Below are positions 8,238 through 16,902 of a stretch of DNA of 45,367 bases, piece by piece. How positions within the stretch are numbered: position 1 is the stretch's first letter; every line of letters begins with the position of its first letter. The stretch spans positions 1 to 45,367 of the forward strand of contig JAKSDO010000038.1 in the NCBI GenBank assembly GCA_022360055.1, read 5' to 3'. The position numbers were made by a program, and so were the translations under genes. The notes beneath the pieces are model-generated. The model did no database searches. It saw only the letters and a program-made list of their open reading frames with translations, and was not told where the DNA came from. The stretch is from Cytophagales bacterium. GTDB lineage: Bacteria > Bacteroidota > Bacteroidia > Cytophagales > Cyclobacteriaceae.

Positions 8238-9290
8238 ATGAAGAAAATTCTCAATGTTGAGGAATTAATCGAAAATCAATCGTTTAGAGAAGTAATCTTT
8301 AATGAAGATACTTTGTCGGAAGATGATTGGGCAATTCTTGCCACAAGATTTGAGGTGGACATTGAGGATGTCAAGTCAGCACAACTATTCTTAATGTCGC
8401 TCAACCGGCCAACAACAGATTTTGAAACTGTTGATCAAGGTATGTTGTTGAGTAGAATAAATGCCACCATTGATAATATTTCTAAAGAGCATGAAACCAT
8501 AATTCCAATTCATGAAAATAAGTATGGCAGAAAGCGAGTACCATATTTCAAAAGTAGGTGGATTGGGATTGCTGCAACCTTAATTATAATTGTCTCATCT
8601 CTATTTGTTGTCAAGAGTTTTGTTGAGCCAACCATCGAAAACCAAGTGGTTTTTTCAATGGTAGAAAAAACTACCAGTAAAGGTCAAAAGCTTAAGATAT
8701 TTCTGCCTGACGGTTCTACAGCTATGCTTAACTCGGGTAGTAAAATCCAATATCCGGAGCAGTTTGATTCTGGTTCACGAAAGGTTACTGTCGAAGGTGA
8801 GGTCTTTTTCGATGTAAAAAGCGATTCATTGAAACCGTTTATTGTGAGTGCTCAAGGTGTAATCGCAACTGTATTGGGAACGAGTTTTAATATAAAGAAT
8901 TCTGATGATGAGGTTGTTAGTATTTCCTTAGTTTCAGGGAGATTGGCTGTTGAAAAGCAAGGACAAAACAAGGTGAGTTTATCTCCCGGTGAAATGGCGG
9001 TTGTAAATAGTTTCGATCCAATTGAGGTACAGGAGTTTGTTAGCGAGGATGTCATTTCCTGGAAGGATGGGGTGATAGTTTTCAAGAATGCCACATTTGA
9101 AGAACTAATTAAGAAGCTGGAGAATTGGTATGGTGTCAGTATTTCGGTCAGAGGTCAAGTTGATAAGGATTTCCATTACACAGGGAAGTATGATAATTAT
9201 ACATTAGATGAAATACTGGAGGGGATTTCCTTCTTAAAGAAGTTTGATTATGAAATAAATGAAAACCGAGTGGTTATAGTAGTAAGATAA
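8238..9290 (+). CDS. FecR-family anti-sigma factor, module 1
   Basis: This 350-residue inner-membrane protein has a cytoplasmic N-terminus, a single transmembrane segment at about 108-126 (WIGIAATLIIIVSSLFVV), a periplasmic FecR domain at about 148-250 (with KGQKLKIFLPDGSTAMLNSG and VLGTSFNI), and a C-terminal DUF4974-type domain of about 70 residues. The N-terminal part would bind the sigma factor encoded at 7519. The periplasmic part receives the signal from the STN domain of the transporter encoded next. The gene is followed by a 107 bp gap that contains a hairpin ahead of susC. All domains are intact. Confidence 0.93.
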   Translation: MKKILNVEELIENQSFREVIFNEDTLSEDDWAILATRFEVDIEDVKSAQLFLMSLNRPTTDFETVDQGMLLSRINATIDNISKEHETIIPIHENKYGRKRVPYFKSRWIGIAATLIIIVSSLFVVKSFVEPTIENQVVFSMVEKTTSKGQKLKIFLPDGSTAMLNSGSKIQYPEQFDSGSRKVTVEGEVFFDVKSDSLKPFIVSAQGVIATVLGTSFNIKNSDDEVVSISLVSGRLAVEKQGQNKVSLSPGEMAVVNSFDPIEVQEFVSEDVISWKDGVIVFKNATFEELIKKLENWYGVSISVRGQVDKDFHYTGKYDNYTLDEILEGISFLKKFDYEINENRVVIVVR

Positions 9291-9327
9291 ATAAATAGCC
9301 TATGAGATAAGATAAACACATGAAAAG

Positions 9328-9358
9328 AGCCTATGGATGCTGGAACATCACATAGGCT
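9328..9358 (+). promoter_or_regulatory. Leader hairpin between fecR and susC, module 1
   Basis: Arms AGCCTATG (9328-9335) and CATAGGCT (9351-9358) pair perfectly. Inside them GATG pairs with CATC, giving 12 bp with one bulged A and a six-base loop. It lies 38 nt after the fecR stop and 39 nt before the susC ATG and is not followed by a T-run. Hairpins occupy the same place in modules 2 and 3. An attenuator, an mRNA-processing site that sets different levels of regulator and transporter, or a weak terminator are all possible. Confidence 0.6.
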
Positions 9359-9397
9359 GAAAACCTAAATTTTCTGATAATTTAACTAACCAAAATT

Positions 9398-12300
9398 ATG
9401 AAATTAAAAACTGTACGACAAGTACTTTTATATATGTCCAGAAACACGCTATATGCGATAATTGCAAACTGTATTCTGATAAGTACTCTGTACGCTGAAT
9501 CATCTAGTGCGCAGGATATTAAAAGTGTTACTAAAGAAAGCATTAGACTTAACCTTAACCGAGTTTCCGTAATTCGGGCATTTAAGGAAATTGAGTCAAA
9601 AACGGACTATGTATTCATATATAGACCTGAAGATATCACCAGTGACATTCGAATTTCTGGAAACTTTACAAATTCCAGTGTTGCGGATGTATTAATTGAT
9701 ATTTCCAGACAAGCCGACTTGAAATTTAAACAGATCAATAATACAATTCACGTTGCAAATAAAGAGCGGAATAAAAAGCCTGAAGAATCAATCGAGATAG
9801 TGATTCAAGGAATCACCATAACAGGTCGGGTAGTCTCTGAGGAAGATAATTCCGGTCTTCCTGGTGTTAATGTAATGGTTAAAGGTACTTTGCAAGGGAC
9901 TGTAACTGATGTTGATGGTAATTACTCTATCAATGTTCCTGACGAAAATGCCATTCTTCTATTTAGTTCGGTTGGATTTCTTCAGGAAGAAGTTGCTGTT
10001 GCAAATCAAACAGTGATTGATTTGAGCATGACTCCTGATGTCACGGCCCTGGAGGAGATCGTGGTGGTTGGGTACGGTACCCAGACCAAGACAGAAATTA
10101 CCAGCGCCGTTTCTTCACTTAAGGGAGATTTGGTTGAAGAAGTGCCCACCCAGACCCTCACATCGGTATTACAGGGAAGAATGACCGGAGTAAGAGTATT
10201 GCAAAACAGCGGGCAACCAGGTAACCAACTTAATGTGAGGATTCGCGGAGGTTCATCTGTAAATAAAAGCAATGATCCTCTGTACATAGTAGATGGATTC
10301 CCTCGTGACATCAATGATGTGAATGTTCAAGATATAGAGAGCATGGAGGTTTTAAAAGATGCTGCCTCCACCTCTATTTATGGTGCAAGAGCCTCCAATG
10401 GGGTGGTGCTTATAACCACAAAACGCGGTAAGGAAGGCAAGGCAAATTTTGACTTTCATGCCAGCTTTGGAACTCAGGAGATGCCGCGCACCATAGATAA
10501 GATCACAGCTGAGCAGTTCATATCCCTATACCGTCCGGCAATTCAACAGTCGCAATATAAAGATGGTGTATACTTGAATGGAGCACACTCTCTGGGAACC
10601 GGCAATGGTGATAACAGTCCATGGTCGCTCCGTTTTTTGGGCGATGGAGAATCCGTACCTTCCGGGTACCGGTCAATAACTGACCCGGTCACTGGTCAAA
10701 CTTTGATCTTTCAGGATAATGAGCTTCAGGAGACATTGTTTCAAAGGGCTCCGACCGCCAACTATTATCTATCGGCTAATGGAGGCTCCAACAACATAAA
10801 GTATGCTGCAGGAGTCGGCTTTACAGACCAGGATGGTGTGGCTATTGGGACAAATTGGCAACGCTACAGTGGCCGAGTCAATGTTGATTACCAGGTAAAC
10901 AAGCGATTGTCATTCAGTACTTTGGCAGATTTCTCTTACAGTAAAACAAATTCCTTCCCCAATGAGACAGACATATTTGCGCGTGGAGTTCATGTTTCAA
11001 GAACAATTAGAGATAAGATGCCAGACGGTTCCACTCCCTGGGGGATTAATGGCAACCTTTCGAATCCTTTGTGGGTAACCGAAACGCGTGAAAACTTGGT
11101 CCAGCGGACCACAGCTACACTTGGTATTGGTGCTACTTGGGAGATCATTGATCATCTGAAATTCAAGGCAATGGGCAATTATCATATCAACAATTATCAG
11201 GTCGATTATTTTGAGAAAGCCCACCAGTTCAATCAGTCGCGTCCCGCGAATGCCACAAGAAATCAATTATCAAGCGGGCAAGTGGAACTTACCTTGAATT
11301 ACCAAAGAGCTTTTGCTGAAAAGCATAATCTGAATGCATTAGTTGGGTATACAAATCTTTACATCAAAGACGATAATCTTTTTGCTTCGGCATTTGGGGC
11401 AAGCACAGATAATATTCCTACCCTGAATGCAGCACCCAACAAAACAGAATCTACTACTTTTCTAGCCGATGAACGGTTGATTAGCCAGTTTGCAAGAGTT
11501 TTTTACAATTACGATTACAGATACTTGTTTTCGGCATCTTTAAGACGTGACGGTTCCTCAAAATTTGGCAGTGACAATAAGTATGGTTTGTTCCCAAGTG
11601 TTAGTGCAGGATGGGTAATTTCTGCGGAGCCATTCTTTGCCGATGGTGGGGTTCAAAAGGTTATCTCCAATTTGAAATTAAGGGCCAGTTGGGGCCAAAC
11701 AGGAAATAACAGTGTAAGTAGATATCAGTCTCAAGGAAACTATTCTGCCATTTACAGCTATGGTGGTAATGCCGGAATAAGTGCTACGCAAATGCCCAAC
11801 AACAATTTAGGATGGGAAACCACCACCCAATCGAATTTTGGTCTGGACCTGGGATTTTTGGAACAGGAAAGAATTTACGGCTCCGTAGATTATTTTGAGA
11901 AGACTACGGATGATCTGCTCTTTACAGTTCAGCTACCACGTGAAACTGGATTCTCCAACATCGAAACAAATATAGGATCGATAAAATACAATGGGATCGA
12001 ATTTACTCTGGGAGCCAGGATCATCGATAATGGGTCCTTTAGATGGACAACCGATTTCAATTTCTCCCATATTACCAATGAAGTTACGAAGTTGCCAGCT
12101 CGTGAAGGAGTTGACAAAAACAGGATCAATGGTCTCGTGTTTCCTGATGGGACCGGTATCGGTGGCATCGCGGAAGGGGAGCCTTTGGGTAATTTCTTTG
12201 GCTATAAAGTTGCCTTCATCATTGACAACGAAGAGCAGGCTTCGAAAGCCCATTTTGATCAACAGGCCAGAGGCTATGATCCTGAAACCGGAGTATCGAC

Positions 12301-12901
12301 GCGGGGCCAGAAGTTCCCTGGTGATTTTGAATGGATGGACCGTGATGGGGACGGAAGCATCACAGTTTTTGATCAGTATGTGCTGGGTAATAGCGAACCA
12401 ACCTCTTTTGGCGGATTCAATAACAAATTTGAGTACAAAGGATTTGATTTAAATATTTTCTTTGACTTTACTCGAGGTCATTCTATTAATGATCGTGGAA
12501 GGGCATGGTTGAACGGCAATGGTGCAAGAGAGCTAGCACCAACAACAGATGTGCTAAGTGCCTGGAAACAGCCAGGTGATGCAGCCACTGCCGGATTTCC
12601 GCGGATCAGTTTTCACGATCCTCAAGGCCAACGAAACAACTTCAGACTTAGCGATTTTCAAACCTACAAAGCGGATTTTATCAGTTTACGTGATGTGAGG
12701 ATTGGTTATACATTTCCAGAATCTCTTATTCAAAGAACCGGTTTCATCCGAAAAATGAGGGTTTATATAGGTGGTAATAATCTATTTTACATCACTGATT
12801 ATCCCGGGTATTCACCCGAAAGGGGAGGAGTGGTATTCTGGGGTAATGGAACCTATCCTTCGTTCAGAACATATATCGCGGGATTAAAAATAGGATTTTG
12901 A
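9398..12901 (+). CDS. SusC/RagA-type TonB-dependent transporter with STN domain, module 1
   Basis: This 1167-residue outer-membrane protein starts at ATG 9398 in the context AAAATTATGAA. After the signal peptide (about 1-38) come an STN domain (about 45-125), a carboxypeptidase-regulatory-like domain (about 138-222, with SGLPGVNVMVKGTLQGTV), a TonB-box-like EEIVVVGYGTQ, the plug (about 240-345, IRGGSSVNKSNDPLYIVDGF) and a 22-strand-type barrel to the C-terminal Phe. The family imports oligosaccharides across the outer membrane with TonB energy. The STN domain is what links such transporters to FecR signalling, which fits the sigma and FecR genes just upstream. The substrate cannot be read from the sequence. 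Its partner SusD follows after 17 bp. Confidence 0.96.
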   Translation: MKLKTVRQVLLYMSRNTLYAIIANCILISTLYAESSSAQDIKSVTKESIRLNLNRVSVIRAFKEIESKTDYVFIYRPEDITSDIRISGNFTNSSVADVLIDISRQADLKFKQINNTIHVANKERNKKPEESIEIVIQGITITGRVVSEEDNSGLPGVNVMVKGTLQGTVTDVDGNYSINVPDENAILLFSSVGFLQEEVAVANQTVIDLSMTPDVTALEEIVVVGYGTQTKTEITSAVSSLKGDLVEEVPTQTLTSVLQGRMTGVRVLQNSGQPGNQLNVRIRGGSSVNKSNDPLYIVDGFPRDINDVNVQDIESMEVLKDAASTSIYGARASNGVVLITTKRGKEGKANFDFHASFGTQEMPRTIDKITAEQFISLYRPAIQQSQYKDGVYLNGAHSLGTGNGDNSPWSLRFLGDGESVPSGYRSITDPVTGQTLIFQDNELQETLFQRAPTANYYLSANGGSNNIKYAAGVGFTDQDGVAIGTNWQRYSGRVNVDYQVNKRLSFSTLADFSYSKTNSFPNETDIFARGVHVSRTIRDKMPDGSTPWGINGNLSNPLWVTETRENLVQRTTATLGIGATWEIIDHLKFKAMGNYHINNYQVDYFEKAHQFNQSRPANATRNQLSSGQVELTLNYQRAFAEKHNLNALVGYTNLYIKDDNLFASAFGASTDNIPTLNAAPNKTESTTFLADERLISQFARVFYNYDYRYLFSASLRRDGSSKFGSDNKYGLFPSVSAGWVISAEPFFADGGVQKVISNLKLRASWGQTGNNSVSRYQSQGNYSAIYSYGGNAGISATQMPNNNLGWETTTQSNFGLDLGFLEQERIYGSVDYFEKTTDDLLFTVQLPRETGFSNIETNIGSIKYNGIEFTLGARIIDNGSFRWTTDFNFSHITNEVTKLPAREGVDKNRINGLVFPDGTGIGGIAEGEPLGNFFGYKVAFIIDNEEQASKAHFDQQARGYDPETGVSTRGQKFPGDFEWMDRDGDGSITVFDQYVLGNSEPTSFGGFNNKFEYKGFDLNIFFDFTRGHSINDRGRAWLNGNGARELAPTTDVLSAWKQPGDAATAGFPRISFHDPQGQRNNFRLSDFQTYKADFISLRDVRIGYTFPESLIQRTGFIRKMRVYIGGNNLFYITDYPGYSPERGGVVFWGNGTYPSFRTYIAGLKIGF

Positions 12902-12918
12902 TATTAAAGAATTTAGAA

Positions 12919-14427
12919 ATGAGAACTTTGAAATATATACTAATCGCATTGGTGGGGATAATCATCACATCATGTAGTAACAATCTAAATTTGGAGCCAG
13001 TGAGTTCCATTTCAAATGCATCATTCTGGAAGACGGAGGGGGATGCTGAAGGAGCATTAAATGGAATGTATTCGCAATTCCGAGGGACTTTTGATTCAAA
13101 GACCATGTTTTGGGGAGGTGGCTTTCGTTCCAACTTTTATTTTTGGGCTTATGGTGGAGGTGCCTGGGATTTTCCTGATTTTTGGGAAAATAACCTGAAC
13201 CCGACCACCTCAAGGACTAATTGGTCAAAGCTTTATATACTTATTAATGATGCCAATCTTATTCTGAAACATGTACCCGGTATTGAATTCAACTCTGAGT
13301 CTAGAAAAGACGAAATTTTGGGACATGCTTATTTTGCAAGAGGATACACATATTTTCAGTTGGCCAAGATCTGGGGAGATGCTCCAATCGCTCTCGATGG
13401 CTTTGAATCGACTGAGCAGGAATTGGAACTCTCTCGCTCACCAGTTTCAGAAGTGCTAGCTCAGGCTAAGGAAGACGTTGAGATGGCGATCGACCGACTT
13501 CCTGCTGGCTCTCCATCTTCTGCAAAAAACCTAGCAAATAAAACCGTGGCAAATATGCTTAAAGCTGATTTGTATTTGTGGACAGCAAAGCAAGCAGGAG
13601 GTGGAGCATCTGACCTTGATGAAGCAAAATCTGCTGTGGATGCGGTATTGTCTGCAGGATATATTTTGGAAGAGGATGTGGAAGCTCCTTTCAGAAATGA
13701 GCAAAGTGGAGAAATCATTTTTTCAACATTTTATTCGCAAATAGAAGAAGGAAGAATTGAAGTTCAGGATGATGCGACAGATCGAACTGCAGCTGGCGCT
13801 CACCCTGCAACAATTATGTTGCCAGGAGCGGATCGTGTACCTGCAGTATACAGGGAGATCGTACCAACTCAGCGGGTTGGAGGTCGCTGGATAGGCCTTA
13901 CAGATGATTTTTTGCAGAATGTGATGAAACCAGCAAGCGAGGACAGCAGAACCGATCTTATTTGGCAGGTATTTAGTGACAATGGTAATATAGACACTGT
14001 GCGCTGGTTTAATAAGTATATTGGAGAACAGATCAGCGGCGCTTTATATCACACCAATGATGTAATCATATATCGATTTGCAGAGGCCATTCTGTTTAAA
14101 GCAGAAATTGAAAATGCATTAGATAATACCGGTGCAGCGCTGACGGAGCTCAACAAGATAGCCGAGAGGGCCTATGGGATCTCTGATTACTACAGTGGCC
14201 TTTCAAAGGAAGAAACAGATGATGCCATTCTCGACGAACGCATACTTGAATTTGTGTGTGAAGGTAAATCTTATCATGACATCAGGAGGTTTGATCAGGC
14301 ATTTAGCGGGCGAATAGCCACCCTGGTTGGGCGTGAGGGGGATAACAATGGTAATATATTGCTATTCCCAGTGAATCAGGATGTCATCAATCGAAATGTC
14401 AAGATCATACAAACTCCTGGATACTAA
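12919..14427 (+). CDS. SusD/RagB-type outer-membrane lipoprotein, module 1
   Basis: This 502-residue glycan-binding lipoprotein pairs with the SusC encoded immediately upstream. The open frame begins at a TTG overlapping the susC stop, but ATG 12919 gives a proper lipoprotein signal (MRTLKYILIALVGIIITSC, Cys at residue 19) and is the likely start. The N-terminal TPR-rich half (about 25-330) includes GHAYFARGYTYFQLAKIWGD, a SusD signature. The C-terminal half ends with LDERILEFVCEGKSYHDIRRF and the ILLFPVNQDVINRN...TPGY ending. SusD caps the SusC barrel and captures the oligosaccharide. A strong terminator follows 27 bp after the stop. Confidence 0.94.
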   Translation: MRTLKYILIALVGIIITSCSNNLNLEPVSSISNASFWKTEGDAEGALNGMYSQFRGTFDSKTMFWGGGFRSNFYFWAYGGGAWDFPDFWENNLNPTTSRTNWSKLYILINDANLILKHVPGIEFNSESRKDEILGHAYFARGYTYFQLAKIWGDAPIALDGFESTEQELELSRSPVSEVLAQAKEDVEMAIDRLPAGSPSSAKNLANKTVANMLKADLYLWTAKQAGGGASDLDEAKSAVDAVLSAGYILEEDVEAPFRNEQSGEIIFSTFYSQIEEGRIEVQDDATDRTAAGAHPATIMLPGADRVPAVYREIVPTQRVGGRWIGLTDDFLQNVMKPASEDSRTDLIWQVFSDNGNIDTVRWFNKYIGEQISGALYHTNDVIIYRFAEAILFKAEIENALDNTGAALTELNKIAERAYGISDYYSGLSKEETDDAILDERILEFVCEGKSYHDIRRFDQAFSGRIATLVGREGDNNGNILLFPVNQDVINRNVKIIQTPGY

Positions 14428-14453
14428 AATACTTCATGCATAAAGATCTCAAT

Positions 14454-14486
14454 AAAGGCGGCGGGAAGAATTCCTGCTGCCTTTTT
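14454..14486 (+). terminator. Intrinsic terminator of module 1
   Basis: AAAGGCGGCGGG (14454-14465) pairs with CCTGCTGCCTTT (14473-14484) over 12 bp, two of them G-U, around the loop AAGAATT, and ends in a T-run. It stands 27 bp after the susD stop and closes the 7.5-14.4 kb operon. Confidence 0.85.
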
Positions 14487-14576
14487 CATCCCATGGTGCA
14501 CCTTTGAATTGGTGGAGTCTTGCCATGATTTTCCGGCATTCTACTAATTGCATTAGCGTTTTTAAAAATGAAGCTT

Positions 14577-14776
14577 CAAAACCTAGTTCTGTAATAAGGA
14601 TTGATGACTGGAGAATGATTGGAAGATAATACAGTTGAATTATGCAATTTATAAGATGATCAAAAAGAAGCAATTAAGGTAAGTGCTGACCACCCTGATC
14701 TTGTCAAAGAACTGAAGGAAAAGCTTCAAAATCATAGAGATGCAACAGAAGTTCCAATCTTACCTTTACCAGGATG
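14577..14776 (+). pseudogene. Decayed sulfatase C-terminal end
   Basis: Read with several stops and frame changes, this stretch gives VIRIDDWRMI, then VEL-NL, then SADHPDLVKELKEKLQNHRDATEV. It lines up with the last 65 residues of the sulfatase at 5715-7211 (VIRSGDWKMI, VELYNL, VEHPDLVKELKEKLQKHREETEV). At least three in-frame stops (in tgaattatg, ataagatg and nearby) and indels break it, and nothing of the catalytic part remains. It appears to be the remnant of a second copy of that sulfatase, reduced to its end. Confidence 0.75.
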
Positions 14777-15136
14777 ATCTATCCAGTGACTACCAGGAAT
14801 GATGCCGTGGTTAGCGATTTAAGTATCGTTGAACCTCCATTGCATTTGACTTTCGCAGGTCGGACGGGAATTGAAATTTTCGATTGGGATAATGATGGAC
14901 ATATGGATATCATTACTCATAAGCACAGAGGTACAGTACTGTATTACAGAAACACGGGTAAAGGCGAAGCAATTTTCGAGCCTGCCAGAGTATTATTTGA
15001 CTTTGATTCACACCTTGCTGGCCCTGCGGTTATGGACTATAACCAGGATGGATATCCTGATATCGTCCTCGGAGGAGACCGAAAGCGCTATGTCGGCGAG
15101 AAGAAGCTTTACCCCAAACCAAACCATGAGGATTGA
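14774..15136 (+). pseudogene. FG-GAP/VCBS repeat protein fragment
   Basis: A 120-residue open frame from ATG 14774 holds two calcium-loop repeats, FDWDNDGHMDIITHKHRG and VMDYNQDGYPDIVLGGD, of the FG-GAP/VCBS beta-propeller type. Whole proteins of this kind have five or more repeats and a signal peptide; this piece has neither, and it ends in a frame that overlaps a sulfatase relic. I read it as an internal piece of a larger extracellular propeller protein that was lost by deletion. A functional small protein is unlikely. Confidence 0.6.
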
Positions 15137-15329
15137 AGAACCAGTGAGCCTTCTGGATATTTACCCAACATTGGTAGAGGTATGCAACATAGATATGCCA
15201 GCTAGTCACAACCTTGATGGTTTATCAATTTTGAGTATGTTGAAAGGACAGAAATCTAAGCGTGGGGCACCAGTTATTTCTACACATGGGAAAGACAATC
15301 ATGCAGTCATTACAAAAGACTTTCATTAA
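15125..15329 (+). pseudogene. Sulfatase C-terminal fragment (second type)
   Basis: From about 15125 the frame reads SLLDIYPTLVEVCNIDMP, then LDGLSILSMLKGQ, then VISTHGKDNHAVITKDFH and a stop. This matches the sulfatase at 575-2083 (SLVDLYPTLAELCGIPIP, EGQSLVPILEGK, VITYGKNNHAIRADDF) and not the relic just upstream. About 400 residues before it, including the active site, and about 70 after it are missing. The stop directly abuts the operator at 15330-15342, so the break lies at the border of the sialidase promoter. Confidence 0.75.
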
Positions 15330-15342
15330 TATGTACAACATA
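15330..15342. promoter_or_regulatory. Palindromic operator, copy 3 (TATGTACAACATA)
   Basis: Apart from its centre, this site differs by one base from the TATGTAATACATA core found ahead of two sulfatases. It begins 25 bp before the -7 element at 15355, nearly the same distance (26 bp) as in the copy at 2134-2148, so it would cover the -33 region. Confidence 0.5.
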
Positions 15343-15354
15343 AAAACATTATAT

Positions 15355-15362
15355 TATCTTTG
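15355..15362 (+). promoter_or_regulatory. Bacteroidota -7 promoter element (TATCTTTG)
   Basis: TATCTTTG is an exact TAnnTTTG match and gives a predicted start of transcription near 15369, leaving a leader of about 105 nt before the sialidase ATG at 15474. No TTTG -33 box is seen; the operator lies there instead. Confidence 0.5.
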
Positions 15363-15473
15363 TTCTGTTGGATTAAAGGAGTATGGAGAGAAGATTTAAT
15401 CAGTATATAATCTTTTTATTAGTTCAGTTGCAGGTCAAAATCTCACCAATTGATATTAAATGAAAATAGAAAT

Positions 15474-16727
15474 ATGAAAAAAGTACTCTTTATTTTATCG
15501 ATTATAATTATCTCGGGCTGTATTAATGCACAAAATAAAATTGAGTTTGGGAAGTACAACATTCAGCCATTGTTTGAGGCAGGAACCAATGATTATTATA
15601 CCTACAGAATTGCGTCGATGGTTACTTCCAAGAACGGCACCATGATGGCTTTTGCTGCTGCAAGAAAAGGAAATGGGGGTGATTGGGACCCGATCAATAT
15701 AGTAATGCGAAGGAGCACAGATTATGGGAAGACCTGGCAACCAATGCAGGTAGTTGTTGAAGATGGAGATCTGCCTTGTGACAATGCCATGCCAATTGTT
15801 GATTACGTAACAGGGGAAGTTCATTTTTTATATCAAATAGATTATGCCGATTGCTACTATATAAAAACAACTGATGAAGGCAAAACCTGGACTGATCCTG
15901 TTAATATCACTAGTACAATTAATGAGTTTAAAAAGGTTTATCCATGGGTTGTTCAAGCACCAGGCCCTGGGCATGGTATTCAGATGACCAATGGCAGATT
16001 AGTGGTCCCATTCTGGTTATCTGATGGTGGTGGAAAAGAATTTGGTCCAAAACACAGAGGGCACAGGCCTTCCATAGTTGTGTCAGTTTATAGCGATGAC
16101 CACGGTAAGACATGGAATGCTGGTGAGGTAGCAGTGCCAGATAATGACGTATCCGTTATTCCAAATGAAACATCTGTTATCCAATTGGCGGATGGTAGAG
16201 TGATGTTCAATGCAAGAAATGAGTCAATCAATTACAGAAGACTAATCACATACAGTCAGGACGGTGCTACCAACTGGACAGAACCAGTCTTTCATGATGC
16301 GTTTTTTGAACCTATATGCTTTGGCAGTATGGTCAGGGTTTCCAAACAACCCTATCAGTCTAAAAATCGGATTTTGTTTTGCAATCCTGATAGCCGACAC
16401 GATCCTTGGATAGCGAAAAATGCATCAACACCCAGATCAGCTAAGAACAGGCACAGGACTAATCTTACGATCAGAATGAGTTACGATGAAGGCATCACAT
16501 GGCCTATAAGAAAAGTTTTGGATCCCGGTATCGCTGGCTATTCGGATATGGCCGTAACCCCTGATGGAATGATGCATGTACTTTATGAAGGTGGAACAAT
16601 AAAGGGTATGAAAAATAATCATTTCAAGAATGCTCGAATGTCAGTCATTTCCTTTGATCTGGAATGGCTCACTGATGGCAAAGACAAACTAAAGAAAAAG
16701 GACAAACCATTGAATTCAGGTTTGTAG
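15474..16727 (+). CDS. GH33 exo-alpha-sialidase, lipoprotein
   Basis: This 417-residue sialidase would release terminal sialic acid from glycoconjugates at the cell surface. The open frame reaches back to a TTG at 15450, but ATG 15474 gives a proper signal with lipobox ISGC (Cys 16). The six-blade propeller shows the YRIA variant of the FRIP motif (R45) and GGDWD with the likely acid/base Asp near residue 70. It also has five Asp boxes (STDYGKTW, TTDEGKTW, YSDDHGKTW, YSQDGATNW, SYDEGITW), the ARNES Glu, NLTIR, and GYSDMAV with the likely nucleophile Tyr near residue 362, so the catalytic set looks complete. It has its own promoter and operator and is followed by an insertion sequence. No sialic acid lyase, kinase or epimerase genes of the Nan type are in the window. 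Confidence 0.92.
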   Translation: MKKVLFILSIIIISGCINAQNKIEFGKYNIQPLFEAGTNDYYTYRIASMVTSKNGTMMAFAAARKGNGGDWDPINIVMRRSTDYGKTWQPMQVVVEDGDLPCDNAMPIVDYVTGEVHFLYQIDYADCYYIKTTDEGKTWTDPVNITSTINEFKKVYPWVVQAPGPGHGIQMTNGRLVVPFWLSDGGGKEFGPKHRGHRPSIVVSVYSDDHGKTWNAGEVAVPDNDVSVIPNETSVIQLADGRVMFNARNESINYRRLITYSQDGATNWTEPVFHDAFFEPICFGSMVRVSKQPYQSKNRILFCNPDSRHDPWIAKNASTPRSAKNRHRTNLTIRMSYDEGITWPIRKVLDPGIAGYSDMAVTPDGMMHVLYEGGTIKGMKNNHFKNARMSVISFDLEWLTDGKDKLKKKDKPLNSGL

Positions 16728-16902
16728 TCTATAACTGGATTGACTTATTGAGATTCGGTGGACAACACCAAAATGAAAAGTAGAAGTATTTTGGCATTTA
16801 TTCGGCAAAGGCATCTCATAAAGCGCCATCTGTATCTATTTAAAATCCAACAAGATGGGGAATTGTTGTAGTTATTCTGCTTGAATTGAGAATTTACCAT
16901 TA

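Noticed and set aside
11991-12452. Long second-frame ORF inside susC of module 1
   Set aside because: It lies fully within a clear SusC barrel gene and is a shadow of its codon usage.
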